Below the pieces are notes generated by a model. It saw only the letters and a program-made list of their open reading frames with translations, was not told the DNA's origin and ran no database searches. From Solimonas sp040754295 (lineage in GTDB: Bacteria; Pseudomonadota; Gammaproteobacteria; Nevskiales; Nevskiaceae): a stretch of DNA of 64,000 bases. This document shows, in pieces, positions 16,301 to 26,500 of this stretch. Position numbers and translations under genes: made by a program. The stretch is taken from positions 17,105 to 81,104 of the forward strand of contig JBFMCQ010000011.1 of assembly GCA_040754295.1 (NCBI GenBank), read 5' to 3'. The stretch's first letter is position 1; each line of letters begins with the position of its first letter.

Positions 16301-19300
16301 CACCGTGTCGCTGCAGGGCGTCGACACCCGTACCGGCATCAGCACCGACCCGTTGTTCTTGGCAGTGAGGGAGGCGGTGCGCAAGGGCGGCGAATACGTC
16401 GCGCCCGCGGCGCAGCAGTGGAAGAACAGCAACCTGTGCCTCGGCTGTCATATCCAGACGCAGAGCCTACTTGGCCTCAATGCCGCCGTCGAAAAGGTGG
16501 AGATCGACGAGCGCGCGATCCAGTTCCTGTACAACGACATCGCGGGCTCGCTGCGTGCGGATGGCGCCTTGCGCGTGTCGCACCCGGAGCACACGAAAGT
16601 GCAGACCGCGTTGGGTATGTGGTCGCTCAGCGACTGGCGCGACAGCCGGCAGGTGTTCCGGACCATGTATCGGGCTACCGAACACATGCTGGCGCGCGTG
16701 AACACCTCCGGTGCGCAGTCGTGGTGGACGCCGGATCACGGGTCCCTGTGGTGGAGCAACAACGATGCCATGAACATGGCGACGGTCCGCGGCATGTCCG
16801 CGTTGCTGCGCCACGCCGATGTGCTCGGGTCCACGCCGGTCGACGATTTCGTGCTCGAGGACGCCTATAACGTCGGCATTACCAACCTGATGGATTTCGA
16901 GCAGGGTCCGGATGGCTGGATGTATTACGTCGACGTCAACGGCGTTGCGTATGCGAGAAACCTGGCCACCGGTCAGGTGCGCACCGTGGCGGGCGGCATG
17001 CCCAATCCGTCCTATGGCCTTGCAGTTCGCGACGATGGTGTCGTCTTCGTTTCGAGCCGGGCACGACTCACGCGGATCAATACCGACGGCACGAAGACGA
17101 CGCTGCTGTCCGGCAGCAGCTACGGCGATCTCACCGATGTCGTCATCGGCGCGGATGGCACGCTGTACGTCGCCGACAGCACGAAGCATCGGATTTGGAG
17201 AGTGTCTCCGACCGGCCAAGTGTCGACGCTTGCTGCTGGCGGGCTGTTGAGCAAGCCCTACGGACTGGCCGTTGATGCCGATGGAAGTCTGCTGGTGGCC
17301 AATTACAACCGCTACAACATTCTCAGAATCACCTTGAGCGGCGCTGTGTCGAAGTTTGCTGACGGCCTGCCATATCGTCCGAACTGGATCAAGCGCACGC
17401 CGGACGGTGAGCTTTACGTCCTGCACGAGAGGATTTATCTCGGCAACTGGATCCCGGTCGGCGTCTGGCGCATCGATGAGAACGGGTTTGCTGAACGCGT
17501 CGCCGAGGTGAGCTCGCAGAACTCGTACAACCTCAACGGACTCGGCGTGATCGACGGGCAGGTCTACGTCGGGCACGCGGGCAGCAAGCGTATCCACCGT
17601 CTGCGCAAGCGCGCGCTGGATACGTCGAAGCTCGCAACCGTCCGGCAGACGCTGCCGTGGGTCGCGCGCTACGAGCTGAACCGTCACAAGGACGGTACGA
17701 GCGACAACCTGATCCAGTCCTGGCGGCTAATCACGCTCGGCGAAGTGCTCGCGCACACGACGGATCCCGCGCTGCGCAGTGAGCTGGAAACGGCGATGAG
17801 CTACATCGCCAATGTGCTGCGGCAACGCCAGCGCGGCGATGGCGGCTGGGGCCGCATCGTGGGTTGGGGGAGCGATCCCCTGGTGACTGCCGCCGTGGGT
17901 CTGGCACTGGAGTACACGAATCCGTCCGTGAACGACCCGCTGGTGCGCAAGACGATCACCTACCTGCTCAACAAGCAGAACAGCGACAAGTCCTGGTCCA
18001 GCCCGAACGGCGTGTTCACGACTCGGCTTGGCGCCACCAGCTTCGTCATGGCGTATCTGCCGCTCGCGCTCGACCGCCTCGGCGGCATCGACGTCGATCT
18101 GAACATCGTGATGCCGGCGAACGTGCAGCTGAGCAATCCGAGCCAGGCGCCGACCAGCGCGCAGCCGACCGCTGACGGCGGCATGGCCTATCACTGGTTC
18201 ATGCAGGGCGTCACCGCCAGAACCCGCGACATCCAGTTCGATCTGCAGCTCGATGACATGGCCTACCAGGAGCGCAGGCCGGTGGCGTCCGAAGCCTGGC
18301 TCGGCTTCCGCAACTCGTTCACCGAGGAAGAGCTGCGCGCGGATCTGCCGATTCCCGAAGTCCGCGCCGTGAGCGACCTTGCGCTTGCGGTCTCGACCGA
18401 CCGCACGAGCTACCCGGCAAGTCACCCGGTTGCGATCAGCAGTCGCGTCGACAACGTCGGGCCGGCGGTGAGCTATGGCAACGTCGACCTGTACATCCGA
18501 CTGCCGGGAACCGAAGACGTCGTTGCAGATCTCGGGCGCCATGGGTTTGGCGCGCTGGAGCAGGGCGGATGGCTGGCGCTGTCCAGCGGCTGGAACACCG
18601 GCACGCTGCCGGCCGGCGAGTACGAGCTGTACGGACGCCTGTTCGATCAGACCGAACGGCTCGCCGACGAGGCCACCGCGCTGTTCTCGATCGTGCATCC
18701 GGAGCCGACGCTCGTTGCTGCGGTGATGACCGACCGGCCGGTGTATCAGGCCTGGGACGATGTCGCGTTGACCAGCCGCGTGCAGAACCCGACGTCGAAC
18801 GCTACGCAGCCGCCGAGCCTCGCGCAGCTGACGGTGAAAACGCCGGACGGCGTCATCATTCACGACGCGACCTACGAGGTCGCTGAGCTCGCTGCGGGTA
18901 GCCAGCTGACATTCCCGGACACGTTGCGGCTCAGCGATGCGGCGAGCGGCGAGTACCCGGTCGATCTCGTCGTCCGCGACGAGCTGACGCGCGAGGTGGT
19001 CGCGATTTCATCGACGCACTTCGTGGTCGAGCGCGGCGCGCTGCAGGGCATCACCGGCACGGTGAGTGTCGAGCACACGCAGGTCTACCAGGGTGATCCG
19101 AACCTCTGCACAGACGAGGTCAGCAACCGCTCGGCCAGTCCGTTGACCGGGGTGACGATCGTCAGGCGTCTCGTCAGTCTCGACAGCAGCGAAGAGATCG
19201 CAGCGTCCGAGCAGCTGCAGGACTTCAGCGGGAACCAGCAGCTGGTGTGGACGCGCACAATCGATACGGAGCCCCTGGCCGTGGGCAACTACGCCTGCCT

Positions 19301-20579
19301 GCTCGCGGCGAAGCTAGATGGCCGCACGGTGGATCTGGGATCGGCCGGCTTCGCCGTGCTCGAGCCGCCGATCCGAATCGAGGCGAGCCTGAGTCTCGGC
19401 AGCCGCGGGCGTGTGCTTGTGCTGCTCGATGGCGAGGCGCCGCCCGCATCGATCGCGCAGACCGAGCCGAGCTACGAAGCGCAGCGCTCTTACCTGGAGG
19501 CTCTGCTGACGCGTGAAGGCTGGTCGTACACGATCGTGACCGACTCCGACGCGTTTGCCTGGGAGCTGCGCACCGGCGATTACAGCATCTACGCGCTCTT
19601 TGCAGAGCACGCCAAGCTCGACGAGCAGGTGCAGAAGGAGCTGCGCGAGGCCGTGTACCGCGGTGAGGGCCTCGTCGACGCCGGCGAGCACGATCAGCGC
19701 CACCAGAAGTTCGACGAGGCGCTGGGCATCAAGCACATCGGCAAGCATTCGGATGCCGTCGGCGTTGACTTGGCGGAGTCCGAGCTGATGCCGGCGGACT
19801 ATGCGGAGCTCACGCTCAAAGACAAGGCGCTGCGCGCCACGCTGACGACCGCTCAGGCGCTTGGCAGCTACGTGGGGCCCACAGCCGAAACCATGGCGGC
19901 TGCCGGCCTCGATCACGGCCGCGGACGCTCCGTGTACCTCGGCTTCGATCTGCTCGCGGAGGCAGCGCTCGCCGGTGAGAGCAGCGTGCACGAGCAACTG
20001 ATCGTCCGCGCGCTGACCTACGTCGAGCCGGAACTGGCGCCGCCCGGTGCCGGGCAGCTCGTGCCGCTGCGTGTCTCGATCGACAACGAAGGGATCGCGA
20101 CTCCCGGCCGCGCGCTGCTCGAAGTCCCGGCCGGCGCGTTCGTCGTCGATCGCGGCGAAGCCGAGCTAGCGGATGGCGCGCTCATCTGGACCTTCGATCT
20201 GCAGGAGGAGCAGTCGCTCGACTTCACGGTGTGGCTGCGGCTGCCCGATGCGCAGACAGTCGCTTTCGATCTGCTCGTGCAATCGGGGCTCGATCCCGAG
20301 TTCGAGGATCAAGCCACAGCAGCCCTCGAGGTGGCGCTGGACGCGCGGCCCGGCCTGAGCGAGGCGCAAGCCCTGGCGGCATCGAGCAATGACTTCAGGC
20401 AGGTCGTGAACTGGCTCGACAAGGCGGCGTCCGCTCTCGCCGCGGGTAACCCGGAAGCAGCGATCGGCGATCTGGTGAAGGCTGCGGATGAGCTGATCAA
20501 GGACATGAGCAAGCCGCGCGCAGGCGAGCTGCGGCTGATGATCGATCAGGCACTGGTCCAGGCGGGGAGGCAGCTATGA
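13387..20579 (+). CDS. Giant exported multidomain protein (toroid / CxxCH / NHL / carboxypeptidase-regulatory-like), one frameshift
   Basis: ATG at 13387 with a GA-rich ribosome site opens a signal peptide (MRGFSCGALFALLS...AASG). The frame is broken near 13567, where one added base would join TLRSLG to YAANLDEL. Without that, the long frame starts only at a GTG at 13794. Repaired length is ~2,397 residues. Order by nucleotide: four alpha/alpha-toroid repeats (13690-14210; QNADGGF, QNPDGGW, ADGSWSED); five carboxypeptidase-regulatory-like beta domains (14220-15530); CARDB/Ig-like domains (15540-16340); a CLGCH heme-type motif (16437-16451) beginning a second toroid block; an NHL-type propeller (16885-17600); resumption of the toroid block (17640-18090; RGDGGWG); more CARDB-like domains (18370-19350); an alpha/beta domain starting GRVLVLLDG (19400-20020); and a helical tail. 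It is probably secreted or surface-located. Function is unknown. Its stop overlaps the RHS gene start (ATGA), so the two are translationally coupled. Confidence 0.75.
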
Positions 20580-23500
20580 AGCGCCAGGGACCTGACGTGC
20601 ACCACACGAGAAGAAGCAAAGCCATGACGCCTATGCACAAGCCGGAATCGGGGTCGCGCGCACGCGCTGCGTTCACCTATCTGCTGCTGTTCGTCTTCCT
20701 CTGGTCCAACATCCATCCGGCGTTGATGCCGGCCGCTGCGGCGGCCGGGCGGCCGGCGCGGGACGCGGCGCTGCATGTGCCGGCGGCGCAGGCCCTCGAA
20801 CGGCTGCTCGGCGAGACCGCGGAAACGCTCGACCGTGCGCAGCGCAAGCTGGAGCGGCGCCAATCGGCAGCCGCGGAAAGGCAGGCGATCAAGGAGCTGC
20901 GGCAATGGCTGCGCGATCTCGACGGGCAGCTGGCCGACGAGTTCGCGGGCACCGAAAGCAAGCTGCGCGGCCGGGGGTTGGCGCCGCACATTCTCCAGCG
21001 CAACAGCGACGCGCTGAAGAGCGTGCGTGAGGCCATCGAGGCCTTGCAGGCCAAGCTGGAGAGCATCGATACCGCGGGCGACGACGTGCAGGCGGCGAGC
21101 CGTGTCGAGGAGGCCCGGGCGTACCTCGAGGCGCAGCGCGCACCGCGGCCGAACAGTGCATTCGATCCGGTGCGCGTGCCGTTCCAGATTCCGAGCACGG
21201 AGCCGAAGCGCCCGCGGCAGACGCCCGAAGAGTTCGCCGCGCTGACGTGGCAGCGCAAGACCGAGCTCGCGGCACTGGGCGCGAGCGTCGGACTGCTCGC
21301 GGTATCCGGCGTCCCGCCCACGGGGCCGGAGCTGCTCGAGGGCACAGAGGACGTCCGGCTCGACGCGGCCGCCGAAGCGCTGGCCGGCGAGCTGAGCGGC
21401 AGCCCAGTCGAGATCTTCAACTGGGTGCGCAACAACATCGAGTTCGTCCCGAGCTTCGGCAGCATCCAGGGCAGCGCGCAGACGCTGGCGAGCCGCCGCG
21501 GCAATGCGTTCGATACCGCGTCGCTGCTGATCGCGCTGCTGCGCGCGGCCGAAATCCCGGCGCGCTATGTCTTCGGCACCATCGAGGTACCCGCGGCGGC
21601 GGCCCGAAACTGGATCGGCGGCGTCGCGCGCACCGAGGCGGCGATGCAGCTGCTGGCGCAGGGCGGAGTGCCGGTCGAGGCGATCTATGACGGCAACCAG
21701 ATCAAGGCGCTGCGGCTGGAGCACGTCTGGGTCGAGGCGCTGGTCGACTTTGCGCCAGGCCGTGGTGGTGCGCGCAAAGGCGCCGGCGATACCTGGCTCG
21801 CCCTCGACGCCTCGTTCAAGCAGTTCACGGAAACGGCGCCGCTGCCAATCGGCACGGAGGTCGCCCCGGATGCGCAGTCGCTGATCGGCCAGCTGCAGGC
21901 GAGCGCCCAGATCGACGAAGGCGAGGGGCGCGTCAGCGGCCTTGACGTGGCCGCGCTCCAATCCGGGCTCGACGCGTACGGCGAGCAGCTCGACGGCTAC
22001 ATCGCGAGCGTCAAGCCGAACGCGACGATCGGCGATGTCTTCGGCATGCGCAGCATCACGGCGCTCGAAGCGCCGGTGCTCGCGGCCGGTCTGCCATACG
22101 AGCCCGTTGTCGAGGGCGCGCGCTTTGCCGCGCTACCGGATGCGCTGCGCTTCCGCCTGCGCACGCAGCTGTTCGCATCCCCGCTCGATCGCAGCAGCCA
22201 GCTGCCGGTACTGAGCCTGGAACGCTCGCTGCCGGCGCTGGCCGGCAAGCGGCTGACGCTGAGCTTCGGCGCGGCGACCGCGGACGATCAGGCCGTGCTC
22301 GACAGCTACTTTCCGCAGCGGCACGCAGACGGCTCGCGCGTACAGCCGGAAGAGCTGCCGCAGGAGATCCCGGGCTATCTCGTGCATGTGGCGGCGCAGC
22401 TGGCGCTCGAAGGTGAAGCGCCCGTCACGGGCGGCGACTTCGTGCTCGGCTCGGCGCTTGCGCTGACCACCGCGCTGTTCGATCCGGCGACCGGGCAGTG
22501 GCGGCAGGCCGACGACACGCTCTATGCCGGCGAGTATCAGGCGCTCGTCGTCGACGGGCAGGGCATCGCTGGCAGCGAGCTGCAGGCGCTGTCGGCGCGG
22601 CTTACGGCGACGCAGCTCAAGCTCGAGGCCGGCGACGAGGCGGGCTTGAGCCGCGAAGACCTGAGCGGCGAGCTGCTGCGGCAGGCGGCGCTGTCGTATT
22701 TCGCCGCCAACGATGCTTTCGCGCAGCTGTTCCAGCGCGTGGAGAACGTGGCCGCATACCGTCTGCCATCGCACGCGCGCGCCGTGGCAGCGCTGCAGCC
22801 GACGTACAACTTCGGCGTCCCGGTGAGCGTGAGATTCCCGGGCGTGGCGCTGCGCGTCGACCGCTTGATCGGCAGTGCGGCCACCAAGGCGGATGTCGTC
22901 GGTTCCGAAGAGGCCGCGGCCCACCAGCGGCGCAGCCTGGAACGCGGCTCGGCCTATGCGCATCTCGTACTCGAGAAGATCCTTGGCGACGCGGTGACGC
23001 CGGGCGCTTCGGCGGTGCGTGCGCTGGCGGCCTCGATCGGCCTCGATCAGCCGATCCATCTGCTGACCCGCAGCAACGTCGACGCCGTGCTGCCCTTGCT
23101 CGAGCTGACCGCGGACGCACGCGACGACATCCGCGCGGCGACCTACGCCGAGCTACGTGCCGTCACCTCGCAGCTCCCGGTCACGCTCGGCGCGTGGACC
23201 GGCAGCGGCTACGTGCTCGCAGACGAAGCGACCGGCGCCGGCGACTACCGCCTGACCGGTGGCGCCACTGCGCTGCTCCATCGCAGCGGCGGCATGCCGT
23301 GGCTCGCTCTGGCCGAGCCCTATCAGGCCGCGGTTGCGGTGATCCCGGCGTTCGAGGGCGCGCGCGAGCTTGGGGAGGCGCAGTCGGTGCTGCTCGATGA
23401 GCCGGGCAGCCTCGCCTGGTCGCAGTTCCCCGCCAGGCAGGAGCTCACCGCCGGGTTGTTCGGCGCGGAGTTGGGTCTTGTTCCCGCGCCAGCGGCTCTG

Positions 23501-26500
23501 CTGCAAGCCGTTGCCGTGCAGACCGCTGCGCTTGGCACCGGCACTGCCGACCAGCTCAGCCGCATCAACCGGGCGCCGGTGATTTTCAGTACCCCGGTGA
23601 CCGGCGCGCAGGCGGGCGAGGCCTACCGCTATGCGCTGTCCGCGGCGGACCCAGAAGGCGATCCCCTGAGCTACTTCGTCGTCCGCGGACCGTCCGGTGT
23701 CGCGATCGACGGCACCGGCCTTGTCGCCTGGAACGCGCCGATTGCCGGCAGCTGGCCGGTCACGCTGCGCGTAAGCGACGGCACCCTCTTCGCCGACCAG
23801 TCGTACACACTGCAGGTCGCGGAGGAGCCGCAGCCGCTGGCGGTCAATCTCAGCATCAACCCGCCGGTCGCGGATGCCGGAGCGGCAGTCACGCTCAGCG
23901 TGACGACGAGCGGCGGCAGCGGCGCGGTCGTCCGCAAAGTCACGGTCTACGGCCAGACGCTGGATGTACCGGCGACCGGCCAGGTACAGGTCACGGCGAG
24001 CAGCACGCCAGGTGCGTATCCGGTCGTCGCCACTGCCAGCGACGAGCGCGGCAGCGTCAGCGTGGAGGGCGCGCTCGGCGTCCGCGACCCGGCCGATTCC
24101 ACGCCACCGACGGCAACGCTCAGCTCGCCGGTACGCGACGCGGTGATCAAGTCACCGACCAACATCGTCGGCACCGCCGCCGACAACGCTGCGCTGGCGT
24201 ACTACGTGCTGCTGCTGCGGCCCGCGGGAGCGGGGCCCGATGCGTGGTTCGAGATTGGCCGCGGCACCACGGCGGTCAACGCCGGCACACTTGGTCGCCT
24301 CGACCCGAGCACTTTGGCCAACGGCCTCTACGAATTGAGCTTGGTGGCTGTCGACGCCAACGGCCTCTCGTCGAGTGCGCTTCTACCAGTGGAGATCGCC
24401 GGCGATCTGAAGATCGGCCAGTTCAGCATCAGCTTCGAGGATCTGAACATCGAAGCCGGCGGCATCCCGGTGCGCGTGACGCGCACCTACGACACGCGCC
24501 ACAAGGACGAGAAGCTCGCGTTCGGCTACGGCTGGAGCGTCGACTATCAGGACGTGCGCCTGCGCAAGAACATGACGCTGGGGCTGGGCTGGAATGTCGT
24601 CAGCCAGGGATTCAATTTGTGCGTGTACGCGTCAGGCAAGCGCAAGGTCAGCATCGCATTGCCGGACGGCACGCTGCATCGCTTCGAAGCCGCCCTGCGG
24701 ACTGAATGCCAGGGCTTCCAGGTGCCGCCGATCAGCGTGATCTTCAACGCCGTCGGTGATACGACGTCGAAGCTGGAGATCGTCAACCACCCCCGCGTCG
24801 AAGCCCGCGGCGGCGTGCTCTACGACTGGGACGAGCTCGACACCTTCAACCCGAAGCAGTTCAAGCTCACCACCGAAGAAGGCTACGCCTACTTCCTGCG
24901 CGAAGGCGTCGGCATCGAAAAGATCGTCGATCCCTTCGGTAACACACTGACCTACACCGCCAACGGTCTCGTCCACTCCAATGGCCGCAGCATCGCGTTC
25001 CCGAAGGACGCGCAAGGCCGGATCACCGCGATCACCGATCCTTCGGGCCAGAAGATCCGCTACGCCTACGACGCCAACGGCGACCTGATTTCCGTCACCG
25101 ACCGCGTCGGCCAAGTGAGCCGCCTGAGCTACAACCGCAGCCACGGTCTGGTCGACTACACCGACCCGCGCGGCGTGTCGGTCGTCAAGTACATCTACGA
25201 CGAAGAAGGCCGGCTGATCGCGACGGTCGACGCCGACGGCAACCGCATCGACGTCAACCACGACACCGATTCCAACCGCGAAGTGGTCACCAACCGCCGC
25301 GGCTTCACGACGACCTACATCTACGATAACGCCGGTAACGTCACAGAGCTGATCGACGCGCTCGGCAACGTCACCCGCTACACCTACGACGCCAACGGCA
25401 ACGAAACCAGTGTTACCGACCCGCTCGGCAACGTCACGCGGCGCACCTTCGACGACAAGAACCGCCAGCTCAGCGAGACCGATCCGCTCGGCAACACGAC
25501 CTCCTACAGCTACAACGGCCGCCTCGAGCCCGAGCCCGGCAGGATCAAGAGCACGACCGACGCCCGCGGCAACGTCACCAGCTACAAGTACCCGTTCGCG
25601 CACACCAACTACATCGAAGAGCCGCTGGGCCGCACGACGACGCTACGCTTCGACGCGGAGGAGGGGCATCTGACCAGCCTCAACGTCGGCGGCCTGTCCA
25701 CGAGCTACGCCTACGACGCCAAGGGCAACCGCATCAAAGAAACCGACGGCGCCGGCTATGTGACGAACTACAGCTTCGACACCAACGGCCACGAGATCGG
25801 CAGCCAGCGTGCTCGCACGAGGGAAGACGGCAGCGTCGTCACCGTCACCACGAGCCGCACCGTCGACGCCGAAGGCCGCGTACTGAGCCAAACCGACGGC
25901 CTGGGTAACGTCACCAAGACCACCTGGCTCGGCGACAAGCCCGAAACCGAAACCGACGCCAAGGGCCAAGTTACCCGCTACGAGTACGACGGCAACGCGC
26001 GCCTGGTCAAAACGACCTACCCGGACGGCACGACCGAAACCGTCGACTACGACGCCAACGGCAACGAGATCGCCCGGACCGATCGCGGCGGCCGAACGAC
26101 ACGCTACGAATACGACGCCCTCGACCGGCTGACCAAGACCGTCCACGCGGACGGCAGCACCAGCGAGCAGCGCTACGACGCCGCCGGAAGACTGACCGAA
26201 ACCGTCGACGCCCGCGGCAACACCACCCACAACGACTACGACGCCGCCGGTCGCCTGATCCGGACGACCGACGCCCTCGGCCAGAGCATCGAATACGGCT
26301 ACGACGCCAACGGCAATCGCACCCGCCTCACCGACCCGAAGGGCAACCTCACCCAGTACGAATACGACGCCCTCAACCGGCTGGTCAAAACCACCTACCC
26401 GGACGGCACCCAGACCCGCGTCAGCTGGACAACTTCAGGGCTCAAGGACACCGAAACCGACGCCGCCGGCCGCACGACCCGCTTTGGCTACGACGGCAAG

